64,000 bases of DNA from Microbacterium neungamense. Lineage in GTDB: Bacteria; Actinomycetota; Actinomycetes; Actinomycetales; Microbacteriaceae. The translations under genes were made by a program, and so were the position numbers. Shown here piece by piece: positions 7,943 through 18,663 of the stretch. Location of the stretch: assembly GCF_024971095.1 (NCBI RefSeq), contig NZ_CP069717.1, positions 1,798,001 through 1,862,000 of the forward strand, in the 5' to 3' direction. Under the pieces are notes generated by a model. The model did not search any database. It had not been told where the DNA came from and saw nothing but the letters and a program-made list of their open reading frames with translations. Position 1 is the first letter of the stretch. Each line of letters opens with the position of its first letter.

Positions 7943-9058
7943 TCAGCGCTCGAAGCCCTCGGCGATCATCTCGACGAGCTCCTCGCGCTCCTCGACGGGG
8001 AGGAACGCGGCGGCGGCCGCGTTGAACTGGAACGCCTCCAGGTCGTCGAGGTCGTAGCCGAAGGCGTCGACGAGCAGGGCCAGCTCGCGGGTGAGGGAGG
8101 TGCCGCTCACGGTGCGGTTGTCGACGTTCACCGTGACCGCGAAGCCGAGCTGGTAGAGCAGGTCGAACGGGTGGTCGGCGAGCTCGGCGCCCCACTGTGC
8201 GATGGCTCCGGTCTGCAAGTTCGAGGACGGCGACAGCTCCAGCGGGATCTCCCGGTCGCGCACCCAGCGCGCCACATCGCCGAACTGCACCTGCACCTCG
8301 TCGCCCTCACGGTCGACCACCTGCAGGTCCTCGGCGATGCGCACCCCGTGGCCGAGCCTCAGCGCGCGGCCGTCGATGAGCGCGGAGCGGATGGATGCCA
8401 GGCCCGCGGCCTCGCCGGCGTGCACGGTGACCGGCAGGAACTCGCCGGCGAGGTAGTCGAACACGTCCCGCAGTCGGGATGCCGGGTAGCCGTCCTCCGG
8501 CCCGGCGACGTCGAAGCCGACCACCCCGCGCTCCCGGAAGGACACCGCGAGCTCGGCGATCTCGCGGGCCCGGTCGGCGTGCCGCATCGCGGAGAGGATC
8601 TGCCCGACCCGGATGCTGCGGCCCGCCGCATCCGCCTCGTCCTCCCCCTCCTCGATGCCGCGCTGCACGGCCTCCACGGCCTGCGCCGGGGTGAGACCGC
8701 CGCCGACGTGCAGCTCGGGCGCCCAGCGCACCTCGCCGTAGATGACGCCGTCGGCGGCGAGGTCGGTGACGAACTCGCGGGCGACGCGGGTGAGCGCCTC
8801 CTCGGTCTGCATCACCGCGGTGGTCAGGTCGAAGGTCTTCAGGTACTCGACGAGGGACCCGGCGGCGCTGCGCTCGGCGAACCAGCGGCGCAGCGCCTTC
8901 GGGTCGGATGCCGGCGCCGCCACGCCCTGCGCGTCGGCGAGCTCCAGGATCGTCTCCGGGCGCACCGCCCCGTCGAGGTGGTCGTGCAGCGACACCTTCG
9001 GCAGGCGGCGCAGCGACATGCCCTGCACGCGGACGTCGGCGTTGCGGTCCATGGTCAT
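7943..9058 (-). CDS. add: Adenosine deaminase
   Basis: It converts (deoxy)adenosine to (deoxy)inosine, feeding purine nucleoside phosphorylase. The 371-residue metal-dependent hydrolase has the zinc-binding HDHLDG near the N-terminus, the proton-donor motif HAGEAAG, HGVRIAED with a metal histidine, and SPSSNLQTGA, as in other actinobacterial Add proteins. It is the last gene of the nucleoside operon, 12 bp after deoA. The ATG at 9058 has GAGG 5 nt upstream; an ATG two codons later (9052) is also possible. Confidence 0.95.
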   Translation of the reverse strand: MTMDRNADVRVQGMSLRRLPKVSLHDHLDGAVRPETILELADAQGVAAPASDPKALRRWFAERSAAGSLVEYLKTFDLTTAVMQTEEALTRVAREFVTDLAADGVIYGEVRWAPELHVGGGLTPAQAVEAVQRGIEEGEDEADAAGRSIRVGQILSAMRHADRAREIAELAVSFRERGVVGFDVAGPEDGYPASRLRDVFDYLAGEFLPVTVHAGEAAGLASIRSALIDGRALRLGHGVRIAEDLQVVDREGDEVQVQFGDVARWVRDREIPLELSPSSNLQTGAIAQWGAELADHPFDLLYQLGFAVTVNVDNRTVSGTSLTRELALLVDAFGYDLDDLEAFQFNAAAAAFLPVEEREELVEMIAEGFER

Positions 9059-9070
9059 CCTGTCCTCTTC

Positions 9071-10369
9071 TCAGCTGTCGGCGGTGATGCGCTCGCGCAC
9101 GATCGGTCCCCGCTCGGGCGCCTCGGCGCCGATCGCGTAGGCGCCGTCCAGTGCCTCGAGCGCGCGGGCGAACCGGGCCTCGTCGTCGGCGGAGAGCGTG
9201 AACAGCGGCTGGCCCGCGGCGACGGCGTCGCCGGGTCTGACGTGCAGGTCGATGCCGGCCGCGTGCACCACGGGGTCTTCGGCGCGGGCGCGTCCGGCGC
9301 CCAGACGCCAGGCGGCGATGCCGAACGGCAGGGCGTCCATGCGGCCGACGACGCCGTCCGCCTCCGCGGTGACGACGTGGGTCTCACGGGCGACGGGCAG
9401 GGGCGCGTCCGGGTCGCCGTCCTGCGCGCGGATCATCGCCTTCCAGCGGTCCATGGCGCGGCCGTCGTCCAGGGCGGCCTCGACGTCGGCATCCGGCTGC
9501 CCGGCGAGGGCGAGCATCTCCCGGGCGAGCGCGAGGGTGAGCTCCCGCACGTCGGCGGGGCCTCCCCCGGCGAGGATCTCCACCGACTCGCGCACCTCGT
9601 TGGCGTTGCCGATGGCGCGGCCGAGCGGCACGTTCATGTCGGTGAGCAGGGCGGTGGTGGACACGCCCGAGTCGGTGCCGAGGGCGACCATGGTGCGCGC
9701 GAGCTCGCGCGCCCGGTCGATGTCCTGCATGAACGCCCCCGAGCCGAACTTCACGTCCAGCACCAGGGCGTCGGTGCCCTCCGCGATCTTCTTCGACATG
9801 ATGCTGGAGGCGATCAGCGGGATCGACTCCACCGTGCCGGTGACGTCGCGGAGTGCGTACAGCTTCTTGTCGGCGGGCGCCAGCCCGGAACCGGCGGCGC
9901 AGATCACCGCGCCGACCTCGCCCTTCATCTGGGCGAACATCTCCTCGTTCGACAGCGCCGCGCGCCAGCCGGGGATGGACTCCAGCTTGTCGAGCGTGCC
10001 GCCGGTGTGGCCGAGACCCCGCCCCGACAGCTGCGGCACCGCCACCCCGAACACCGCCACGAGCGGCGCCAGCGGCAGGGTGATCTTGTCGCCCACCCCG
10101 CCGGTGGAGTGCTTGTCGACGGTGGGCTTGCCGAGGCCGGCGAAGTCCATCCGCTCCCCGGAGGCGATCATGGCGTCGGTGAGCACGCGGATCTCCTCGC
10201 GCTCCATCCCGCGCTGGTAGACCGCCATCGCGAAGGAGGCCATCTGCGCGTCGGACACGTAGCCGCGGGTGTAGGCGTCCACCATCCAGCGCAGCGCCGG
10301 CTCGGGGACGACGCCGCCGTCGCGCTTGGCGCGGATGACATCGACCGCGTCGAAGGGCTCGACCGTCAT
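9071..10369 (-). CDS. deoA: Thymidine phosphorylase
   Basis: It splits thymidine or deoxyuridine with phosphate to base and deoxyribose 1-phosphate. The 432-residue protein shows the phosphate-binding KHSTGGVGDK, the glycine-rich SGRGLGHTGGTLDKLE and the nucleoside-phosphorylase family C-terminal domain. The ATG at 10369 overlaps the cdd stop by 4 bp and is preceded by GGAGGAGG at good spacing, so it is preferred over a far-upstream in-frame ATG. Its product sugar needs phosphopentomutase, possibly the mutase at 4897. Confidence 0.95.
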   Translation of the reverse strand: MTVEPFDAVDVIRAKRDGGVVPEPALRWMVDAYTRGYVSDAQMASFAMAVYQRGMEREEIRVLTDAMIASGERMDFAGLGKPTVDKHSTGGVGDKITLPLAPLVAVFGVAVPQLSGRGLGHTGGTLDKLESIPGWRAALSNEEMFAQMKGEVGAVICAAGSGLAPADKKLYALRDVTGTVESIPLIASSIMSKKIAEGTDALVLDVKFGSGAFMQDIDRARELARTMVALGTDSGVSTTALLTDMNVPLGRAIGNANEVRESVEILAGGGPADVRELTLALAREMLALAGQPDADVEAALDDGRAMDRWKAMIRAQDGDPDAPLPVARETHVVTAEADGVVGRMDALPFGIAAWRLGAGRARAEDPVVHAAGIDLHVRPGDAVAAGQPLFTLSADDEARFARALEALDGAYAIGAEAPERGPIVRERITADS

Positions 10370-10764
10370 CGTGCCTCCTCCAGATCGCGGGGCCCGAAGG
10401 CGTCGGGCAGGACTTCGTCGATGGTGCGGATGCCGGAGACGGTCTCCAGCAGCATCCCGGGCATGGCGTGCTCGAACAGCAGCTGCCGGCACCGTCCGCA
10501 CGGCATGATCGTCTCCCCGTCCCCGTTCACGCAGACGAAGGCGACCAGGCGGCCGCCGCCGGACATGTGCAGGTCGCCGACCAGGGCGCACTCCGCGCAC
10601 AGCGTCACCCCGTAGGAGGCGTTCTCCACGTTGCATCCGGCGACGATGCGCCCGTCGCCGACGAGCGCCGCGGCCCCCACCTTGTAGCGGGAGTACGGCG
10701 CGTACGCCTTCCGCATGGCCTCGGTCGCGACCTGGCGCAGCTCGTCCCAGTCGATGTCGGTCAC
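10366..10764 (-). CDS. cdd: Cytidine deaminase (homotetrameric type)
   Basis: It deaminates (deoxy)cytidine to (deoxy)uridine. The 132-residue length is that of the small tetrameric class. Zinc ligands are Cys56, Cys89 and Cys92 (LCAEC and PCGRCRQL), with Glu58 as proton shuttle and the substrate-binding NVENASYG just before. The GTG at 10764 follows GGAGGAGA at about 6 nt, and the protein begins there with the normal TDIDWDELR. Translational coupling to deoA is likely (ATGA overlap). Confidence 0.95.
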   Translation of the reverse strand: MTDIDWDELRQVATEAMRKAYAPYSRYKVGAAALVGDGRIVAGCNVENASYGVTLCAECALVGDLHMSGGGRLVAFVCVNGDGETIMPCGRCRQLLFEHAMPGMLLETVSGIRTIDEVLPDAFGPRDLEEAR

Positions 10765-10816
10765 CGTCTCTCCTCCACTCCGACGCCCGCGGCGCGCATC
10801 CCCGCGCACGTGACGC

Positions 10817-12097
10817 CTATGCCTTGATGTACGGCTCGCCGTCGGCCGCCGGCGGGCGGGAGCGCCCGACGAGTCCGGCCACCGCGAAGATCGTCACGAC
10901 GTACGGCAGCATGAGCATGAACTGGCTCGGCACCGGCGAACCGATCACCGACAGCACACCCTGCAGATTCGTCGCGAAGCCGAACAGCAGCGCCGCCAGG
11001 GTCGCCCGGATCGGATCCCACTTCCCGAAGATGACCGCCGCGAGGGCGATGAAGCCGGCGCCCGCGGTCATCTCCTGGTTGAACCGCGGCACGGCCACGA
11101 GCGTGTAGAACGCGCCGCCGAGCCCGGCCACCGCGCCGGCGAGCAGGATCGCCCGGTAGCGCGTCGCCAACACCTTGATGCCGACCGTGTCGGCCGCCTG
11201 CGGATGCTCGCCGACGGCGCGGAGCCGGAGGCCCCAGCGGGTCCGGTACAGGCCGTACCAGACCAGCGCCACCACGAAGAACATCAGGTACACGATGAAC
11301 GACTGGCGGAACAGGATCGGCCCGATCACCGGGATCTCGCTGAGCACGGGGATCGCCACCGCGTCGAAGGTGGGCGGGCTGTTCAACGCCTCGGTGTTCG
11401 GCGCGAGCACCTGCCGGAACAGGAAGGTGGTCAGGCCGATCACGAGCACGTTGAGCACCACGCCGACGATGACCTGGTCGACGTAGTAGGTGATCGTGAA
11501 CAGCCCGAGCACGAGCGCGACCAGCACACCCGCCGCCATCGCGGCGACCAGCCCGGCCCACGGCGTGCCCGCCAGCGATCCGGCGATCGCCGCTGCGAAG
11601 GCGCCGGCCAGCAATTGTGCCTCGATGGCGATGTTGACCACACCCGCCCGCTCGCCGATCACGCCGCCCAGCGCCCCGAAGATGAGCGGCGTCGCCAGGG
11701 CGAGCGCGCCGCCCAGCAGACCGATCATCGGCAGGGTGCTACCCGCGGCCGCCCAGGCCAGGAACCCGATCAGCAGCACGGCGACGTAGCCGATCACGAG
11801 CCAGAGCGGGATGCGGCGGCGCGCGGCCGCGAGCGAGAACGCGAGCACGGTGGCGGCGGCGAGCAGGCCCACCGCGATCCAGGCGGTCGCCGTGGCCGGC
11901 ACGACGACGTCGGGCACGGTGAAGAACGCGGCACCGGAGGTGAGGCGGAAGGTGGTCGCGCCCTCCCGCGGTGCCAGGCCCGGCAGCAGCGCGAGCAGGA
12001 CGGTGAAGATCCCGAAGATGATCGGGGCCTTCCAGGACGCGACCGCGATGGTGCGGTGCTCCTCGGTCTGCGGGGCGACGTTCGCGGCGGTGGTCAT
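10817..12097 (-). CDS. Nucleoside ABC transporter permease 2
   Basis: A 426-residue inner-membrane permease of the BPD_transp_2 family, with about ten hydrophobic segments. It carries the family sequence GERAGVVNIAIEAQLLAGAF, and RAVGEHPQAADTVGIKV as the ATPase-coupling loop. It pairs with the permease encoded directly upstream (4-bp ATGA overlap). Together with the two-domain ATPase and the BMP-family lipoprotein it would import nucleosides for the salvage enzymes encoded downstream. The assignment to nucleosides rests on this operon and on the BMP/NupA-type family, not on a tested substrate. Confidence 0.88.
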   Translation of the reverse strand: MTTAANVAPQTEEHRTIAVASWKAPIIFGIFTVLLALLPGLAPREGATTFRLTSGAAFFTVPDVVVPATATAWIAVGLLAAATVLAFSLAAARRRIPLWLVIGYVAVLLIGFLAWAAAGSTLPMIGLLGGALALATPLIFGALGGVIGERAGVVNIAIEAQLLAGAFAAAIAGSLAGTPWAGLVAAMAAGVLVALVLGLFTITYYVDQVIVGVVLNVLVIGLTTFLFRQVLAPNTEALNSPPTFDAVAIPVLSEIPVIGPILFRQSFIVYLMFFVVALVWYGLYRTRWGLRLRAVGEHPQAADTVGIKVLATRYRAILLAGAVAGLGGAFYTLVAVPRFNQEMTAGAGFIALAAVIFGKWDPIRATLAALLFGFATNLQGVLSVIGSPVPSQFMLMLPYVVTIFAVAGLVGRSRPPAADGEPYIKA

Positions 12098-13361
12098 GCC
12101 GGCACCTCCTGCTTCGTGGACGATGCCGCCGCGCGGGTCTTCCGGCGCGACGGCCGGCCCGGCTGCGGAAGGCCGAACATCGCACGCACCAGCGGCGGCG
12201 CCGCGATGAACAGCACGATGAGGGATTGCACCACGAGCACGATCTCGATCGGGATGCCCTGCGAGGACTGCATCGTGAAGCCGCCGGTCTTGAACGCGCC
12301 GAAGAGCAGCCCCGCGGCGAGGATGCCCAGCGGCGAGGAGCGGCCGAGCAGCGCCACCGTGATGGCGTCGAACCCGATGCCGGCGTCGATGCCGCCGCCG
12401 AAGCCGTTCGTCTCGGTGCCGAGGATCTGGCTGATCCCGGCGATGCCGACCAGCGCTCCGGCGATCAGCATCACGATGAAGTACATCCGGCCCACGTCGA
12501 TGCCCGCGACCCTGGCCGCCGCCGGGTTCTCGCCGACGGCGCGGAAACGGAACCCGAGCGCGGAGCGCTCGAGCAGCCACCACGTGAAGGCGACCGCGGC
12601 GAGCGCGATCAGCAGGCCGAAGTGCAGCTTGTAGCGCTCCCCCAGCAGCAGCGGGAGCACCGCGGAGTCCGGCATCGGCGCGGTCTTCGGGTTGCTCGAG
12701 CCCGGCGCCTGCAAGACGCCCTGGGTGGCCAGCATCCAGGCCAGCAGGTAGACGGCGATGTGGTTGAGCATGATCGTCGTGATCACCTCGTGCGCGCCGG
12801 TCCTCGCCTTCAGCAGCCCCGCGATGCCCGCCCAGATCGCCGCGGCGGCCATGCCCGCGACGACGGCGGCGATCAGGTGCAGCGGGAAGGGCAGGTCGAT
12901 CATCGTGGCGACGTAGCCGCCCGCGGCGGCGGCCATGAGCATCTGACCCTGGCCGCCGATGTTGAACAGCCCGGCCCGGAACGCCAGGCCGACGCCGAGG
13001 CCGGCGGCGATCAGCGGCGTGGCGAACTTGAGCGTCTCGGTGAGCGGGCGCAGGCCGGTGAGGACGTCGTCGGCGTTGAAGTTGTAGACGGCGCCGCGGA
13101 ACAGGGCCGCGTACGCGCCGGAGACGGCGGACCAGATCGCGGCGAACGTGTCGCCTGGCCGGGCGAAGAAGTAGCCGGCGGCTGTCTGCACGTCCTCGTT
13201 CGTGGCCGCGATCATGATCGAGCCGACGATGACGGCGAGCAGGACCGCCAGCACCGAGATGATGCCGCTGCCGGTGACGATCCTCTGGAAGGCGACGCGC
13301 CAGCGGGACGGCGCCACCGGGGTCTCCGGCTCGGCCAGCGGTGCCCGGGTGTCAGCGCTGC

Positions 13362-13365
<4 letters not shown>
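12094..13365 (-). CDS. Nucleoside ABC transporter permease 1
   Basis: A 423-residue inner-membrane permease, BPD_transp_2 family. A first hydrophobic segment (VLAVLLAVIVGSIMIAA) follows a 35-residue cytosolic tail, then comes a large loop before the conserved membrane core FRAGLFNIGGQGQMLM. The coupling loop reads FRAVGENPAAARVAGIDV, parallel to the other permease, so the two probably form a heterodimer. The start overlaps the ATPase stop by 4 bp and its own stop overlaps the next permease by 4 bp. Confidence 0.9.
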
Positions 13366-14870
<1,505 letters not shown>

Positions 14871-14928
14871 GTGGTCGATCCTATTCAGACGGATGCCGGC
14901 GCCTTTCGGGCGCCCCGGCGGAAACGAA

Positions 14929-14960
14929 CCGAGGAGGCCGACATGAGCCGGCCTCCTCGG
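14929..14960 (-). terminator. Intraoperonic hairpin between BMP lipoprotein and ATPase genes
   Basis: A perfect 12-bp stem (CCGAGGAGGCCG / CGGCCTCCTCGG, 8-nt loop) lies between the lipoprotein stop and the ATPase start. It could stop most transcripts or protect their 3' ends, giving more binding protein than transporter. Confidence 0.6.
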
Positions 14961-14973
14961 TGTCACGGGGTCG

Positions 14974-16071
14974 TCACTCGGCGAGGTACGAGGTGACGGT
15001 GACCTCGCCGTCGATGATCGCCTGCTTGAGCGCCTCGACCTCCTCCATCAGGGCCGGGTCGACCTTGTCCTCGAAGTTGTGCAGCGGCGCGATGCCGACG
15101 CCCTCGTTCTCCAGGGTGCCGATGTAGGCCTCCGGGTCGAACTCGTCCTTGCCGCTGGAGAGGACCGCCTGGTAGGTGGACAGGTCCATCGCCTTCAGCA
15201 CCGACGTCAGCACGATGTCCTCCGTGCTGGGGTCGGTGACGAACAGGTCGGCGTCCGCGCCGATCAGGGCGATGTCCTTGCCGGACTCCTTGATCGCCTG
15301 CTGAGCGGACTGGTAGATCGGCCCGCCGACGGGGAGGATCACGTCGACGCCCTGGTCGAGGATGTTGACCGCGACCTGCTTGGCGTCCTGGTTGGCCTCG
15401 AAGCCGCCGGTGAACGAGCCGGTCGTGCCGTCCCAGCCGACGACCTGGACGTTCGCGCCCTTCTCCTTGTTGTAGTGGTCGACGCCCTGCTTGAAGCCGT
15501 CCATGAAGATGGTCACGGTCGGGAACTCGCGGCCGCCGAACGTGCCGACCTTGCCGGTCTTGGAGTAGCCCGCGGACAGGTAGCCCGCCAGGAACGCCGC
15601 CTGCGCGGTGTCGTAGAGCAGCGGCTTGACGTTCTCGGCGTCCTTCTCACCGTCGAAGTCGTTGTCGGCGGCGTCGTCGACGAGGATGAAGTCGACATCG
15701 GGGTTCGCCGAGGCCGCCTCGACCGTGGCCGCCGAGAGCGCGAAGCCCACCGAGACGATGGCGTCGCAGCCCTCGTCCACCAGATTGGTGATGTTCGGAC
15801 CGTACTCGGTCTCGGCGTTGGACTGGACGTCCTTGAGCTCGACGCCGAGCTCCTCGGCCGCCTTCGACGCGCCCTCGAAGGAGAGCTGGTTGAACGACTT
15901 GTCGTCGAAGCCGCCCTCGTCGGACACGATGCACGGCAGGAAGTCGGGTGCGGCCTCGCCGCCGCCGTCGCCGCCGGACTCGGTCGGAGCCTGGCCGCAG
16001 CCGGTGAGCGAGAGGATGACGCCGGCGGCGATCGTCGCCCCCAGCAGCTTCTTGGTGGAAGAGATGGGCAC
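14974..16071 (-). CDS. BMP family nucleoside-binding lipoprotein
   Basis: A 365-residue extracytoplasmic solute-binding protein anchored by lipid. The signal peptide ends in the lipobox LSLTGC with Cys25, followed by an acidic Gly/Ser-rich linker. The mature part has the BMP (Med/PnrA) fold signatures DEGGFDDKSFNQLS, YGPNITNLVDEGCDAIVSVG and AAFLAGYLSAGYSKTGKVG. Members bind purine and other nucleosides. The GTG at 16071 has GGGAGG 6 nt upstream and begins the signal peptide correctly; the earlier ATG at 16188 would add 39 unrelated residues. It is the first gene of the nucleoside operon. A promoter should lie in 16072-16190, but I cannot name the boxes. Confidence 0.92.
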   Translation of the reverse strand: MPISSTKKLLGATIAAGVILSLTGCGQAPTESGGDGGGEAAPDFLPCIVSDEGGFDDKSFNQLSFEGASKAAEELGVELKDVQSNAETEYGPNITNLVDEGCDAIVSVGFALSAATVEAASANPDVDFILVDDAADNDFDGEKDAENVKPLLYDTAQAAFLAGYLSAGYSKTGKVGTFGGREFPTVTIFMDGFKQGVDHYNKEKGANVQVVGWDGTTGSFTGGFEANQDAKQVAVNILDQGVDVILPVGGPIYQSAQQAIKESGKDIALIGADADLFVTDPSTEDIVLTSVLKAMDLSTYQAVLSSGKDEFDPEAYIGTLENEGVGIAPLHNFEDKVDPALMEEVEALKQAIIDGEVTVTSYLAE

Positions 16072-16196
16072 TGTTGCCTCCCCTGAGACGGATGCCGCGG
16101 ATGTCGCGGATCGCTCAAAGTTACCCAGTGTTTCAGCGCGCTCGCATCCTCTCCCGGAGTGTGCTGGCGAAAGGTTACAAACCTGCAATGCTGCCC

Positions 16197-16218
16197 GCGC
16201 GCTCCGGTTGGAGCGCGC
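16197..16218 (-). terminator. Hairpin after manC
   Basis: A perfect 9-bp stem (GCGCGCTCC / GGAGCGCGC) with loop GGTT lies 3 bp past the manC stop codon. Confidence 0.6.
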
Positions 16219-16221
16219 CGA

Positions 16222-17334
16222 CTAGAGGACGTCTCCGCGGCCGGTGAGCTTGAGCGATTCGACCACGCCCTTGACCCGCTGCGCGTGCTGCACGGTGGTC
16301 ACCAGCAGAGCATCCTCGGTGTCGACGACGACGATGTCCTGCACGCCGACGAGGCTGATCACCCGGGAGGTCTGGCTCACGAGGATGCCGCTCGCGGCAT
16401 CCGTCAGCACCCGCGCCTTGGGCCCGAGCACGGCGAGGTCGTTCTTGCGGCCGTGCGTGATGAGCTTCGTCAGGGACGCGAAGTCGCCGACGTCGTCCCA
16501 GTCGAAGTGGCCCGGGATGACGGCGAGCCGGCCCCGCTCGGCGGCAGGTTCGGCGACCGCGTAGTCGATCGCGATCTTCTTCAGCTTGGGCCACACCCGG
16601 TCGACGACGGGGCCGCGGCGGTCGCGGTCGTCCCACGCCTCGGCGAGCTCGAGGAGACCGGCGTGCAGCTCCGGCTCGGTCGCGGCGAGCTCGTCGAGCA
16701 GCACGCTCGCCTTCGCGATGAACATGCCCGCGTTCCACAGGTAGCTGCGGTCGGCGATGTACTCCTGCGCGGTCTCCAGGTCGGGCTTCTCCACGAAGCG
16801 CTCCACGAGCGCCGCCTCGGGGGCGCCCGGGACGACGATCTCGCCGGCCTTCTTGATGTAGCCGAACCCGACCGACGGCTCGGTGGGCGGGATGCCGATG
16901 GTGACGATGTAGCCCTCGCGGGCGACCTGGACCGCCTGCTGCACCGCCCATTCGAACACCTGCGTGCCGCGGATGACGTGGTCGGCGCTGAAGGACCCGA
17001 TGATGACGTCCGGCTCGCGCCGGTGCAGGATCGCCGCGGCGAGCCCGATGGCGGCGGCCGACTCGCGCGGCTCGGACTCCAGGAACACGTTGCGATCCGG
17101 GATGCCGGGCAGCTCGGCCTCCACCGCGGCGCGGTGGGCGCGCCCGGTGACGACGGCGATGCGGTCGTGGCCGGCCAGCGGCTCGAGCCGGTCCCAGGTG
17201 TCCCGCAGCAGCGAGTGCCCCGATCCGGTCAGATCGTGCAGGAACTTCGGGGCGTCCGCGCGCGAGAGCGGCCACAGCCTGCTCCCGATGCCGCCCGCGG
17301 GGATGACGGCGTAGAAGTCCTCGATGATCGGCAT
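16222..17334 (-). CDS. manC: Mannose-1-phosphate guanylyltransferase
   Basis: It makes GDP-mannose from mannose 1-phosphate and GTP for mannosylated lipids, glycans or polysaccharides. The 370-residue protein has the nucleotidyltransferase loop IPAGGIGSRLWPLSR at the N-terminus, FSADHVI for metal and nucleotide, EKPDLETA, and WNAGMFIA. It lacks the C-terminal isomerase domain of bifunctional enzymes. It is transcribed away from the repeat region at 17.4 kb. TAGCCT lies 6 nt before the ATG. Confidence 0.93.
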   Translation of the reverse strand: MPIIEDFYAVIPAGGIGSRLWPLSRADAPKFLHDLTGSGHSLLRDTWDRLEPLAGHDRIAVVTGRAHRAAVEAELPGIPDRNVFLESEPRESAAAIGLAAAILHRREPDVIIGSFSADHVIRGTQVFEWAVQQAVQVAREGYIVTIGIPPTEPSVGFGYIKKAGEIVVPGAPEAALVERFVEKPDLETAQEYIADRSYLWNAGMFIAKASVLLDELAATEPELHAGLLELAEAWDDRDRRGPVVDRVWPKLKKIAIDYAVAEPAAERGRLAVIPGHFDWDDVGDFASLTKLITHGRKNDLAVLGPKARVLTDAASGILVSQTSRVISLVGVQDIVVVDTEDALLVTTVQHAQRVKGVVESLKLTGRGDVL

Positions 17335-17340
17335 GCCCCC

Positions 17341-17346
17341 AGGCTA
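17341..17346 (-). promoter_or_regulatory. -10 element, probable leaderless promoter of manC
   Basis: On the minus strand TAGCCT is followed by GGGGGC and then the manC ATG (6-nt gap). Confidence 0.5.
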
Positions 17347-17412
17347 CCCAACCCGCTCCCCGTGCCCGCGGCGAGGGCGCGGTCCGCCCGACCTCACCTT
17401 CCTGCCCTTCCT

Positions 17413-17529
17413 GCCACATTGTGTCCCGTGGCGAGGGTGCCGGCCCCGCGCGCCCATCCGGCGCGCCACATTGTGTCCCGTGGCGAGGGTTCCAGCCTGC
17501 TCGACTGTCGGAACGCGCCACATTGTGTC
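17413..17529. repeat. 52-bp-period palindrome array, upstream arm
   Basis: A 26-bp unit containing CCACATTGTGTCCCGTGG occurs at 17413-17438 and 17465-17490, identical in both. A half copy (its first 13 bp) is at 17517-17529. The intervals between units are 26 bp each and unrelated in sequence, so starts are exactly 52 bp apart. The core CACATTGTG is an odd palindrome. The stretch 17347-17412 and the AT-poor leader to 17640 hold no gene that I can see. Confidence 0.9.
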
Positions 17530-17640
17530 TCCCAGATGCGCGGCGGGGTGAGAATCCACAGAACGGGGCCCGGGGCGGGTTATCCCCACAGCCCGGGATC
17601 TCCGGTCCGTACGGTGGGCAACCGGCGCGATGCTCGGGAC

Positions 17641-18624
17641 ATGACGAAGAGAAGGGCACTGCCAGAGGCGCTCGGTCCCGCATTCTCCGTGTCGGATGCC
17701 CGAGCGTTGGGCGTTCCTGCTGCGCGGCTGCGCGCGAAGGACCTCCGCCGGCGATTCCGGGGGACGCGCGAAAGGTCGGATGCCGAAGAGGCCATCGAAT
17801 CCGACGATCGCCCCTTCGCGCGCGACCGAGCGCAGCGCCGACGCGTCGAGCGGATGGCGCGCAGCTTTCAGCCCATCATGTCCCCGCATGCGTTCGTCGC
17901 GGGACTCTCCGCGGCGGCGATCTATGAGCTGCCGGTCGAGCACGACGACGAACTGCACGTCTGCGTGTTCGCACCGCACCGCGCGCCGCGGCGGCCAGGA
18001 ATCAAGGCACGCAAGGTCAACCCCGAGCTGGCGAGCATCCGGAATGTGCGCGGACTTCGCGTCGCCAGTCCAGCCTCGACCTGGGCGATGCTTGCACGGG
18101 AGCTGACGGTTCGCCAGCTCGTCGTGCTGGGGGATGCGATCGTAAGGATCCCTCGGGACGAGTTCGGCGAGCCGCATCCGGAGCTGGCTCTCGCCACCGT
18201 CGAGCAGCTGAGGGCCGCGGCGGGCGCCGGGCCACGGGCCGGCGTCTCGAGGCTGCGCGCGGCACTGGAGGCGATTCGGGTGGGCAGTGCCTCACCGCTG
18301 GAGACGGAGTACCGGCTGGATGCCGTGGCCGGTGGGCTCCCGGAGGCGGCGCTGGATGTCGAGATCCGTGATGGGGACGGCCGCCTGGTCGGAGTGTCCG
18401 AGGTCGTGTACCCGGAGTACGGGGTCGTCGTCGAGGTCGAAGGCGACCACCACCGCACGTCGCGCACCCAGTGGGTTCGCGACATCGACAAGTACACCGC
18501 ATACGCGGCACTGGGGTATGAGGTGGTCAGGGTGACCTCGTCGCACATCCGCGGCGAGCATCCGCGTGCTGTCGCAATGGTCCGGGCAGCGCTGCAACGA
18601 CACGGTTGGACCGCGTGCCCCTGA
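17641..18624 (+). CDS. AbiEi-like/DUF559 family protein (nuclease-like C-terminus)
   Basis: A 327-residue protein of unknown function. The N-terminal region has the partial winged-helix layout of AbiEi-like proteins (SDARALGVPAARLRA, then SPHAFVAGLSAAAIYELPV). The C-terminal 90 residues are DUF559/Vsr-like: SPLETEYRL, then VVYPEYGVVVEVEGDHHR, then WVRDIDKYTAYAALGYEVVRV. This fits a PD-(D/E)xK core, although the first acidic residue appears as Glu (SEVVYP) where Asp is usual. It is the same superfamily as the gene at 6778. Codon use looks less GC3-biased than the sdh genes. No clear ribosome binding site precedes the ATG. It is flanked on both sides by the 52-bp-phased CACATTGTG arrays. Confidence 0.72.
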   Translation: MTKRRALPEALGPAFSVSDARALGVPAARLRAKDLRRRFRGTRERSDAEEAIESDDRPFARDRAQRRRVERMARSFQPIMSPHAFVAGLSAAAIYELPVEHDDELHVCVFAPHRAPRRPGIKARKVNPELASIRNVRGLRVASPASTWAMLARELTVRQLVVLGDAIVRIPRDEFGEPHPELALATVEQLRAAAGAGPRAGVSRLRAALEAIRVGSASPLETEYRLDAVAGGLPEAALDVEIRDGDGRLVGVSEVVYPEYGVVVEVEGDHHRTSRTQWVRDIDKYTAYAALGYEVVRVTSSHIRGEHPRAVAMVRAALQRHGWTACP

Positions 18625-18663
18625 CCTGCAGCGCGCCGTTCCGCGTCCCCGCGACCGCCCGAC

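Noticed and set aside
6662-10615. Open frame of more than 1300 codons on the plus strand
   Set aside because: It runs antisense through the AbiEi-like gene, add, deoA and cdd and across two hairpin repeats; no protein family is visible.
17413-17529. A true CRISPR array
   Set aside because: Only two full repeats, no Cas genes, and the same palindrome recurs downstream of the gene without the 26-bp unit. It is kept as a finding for its geometry only.
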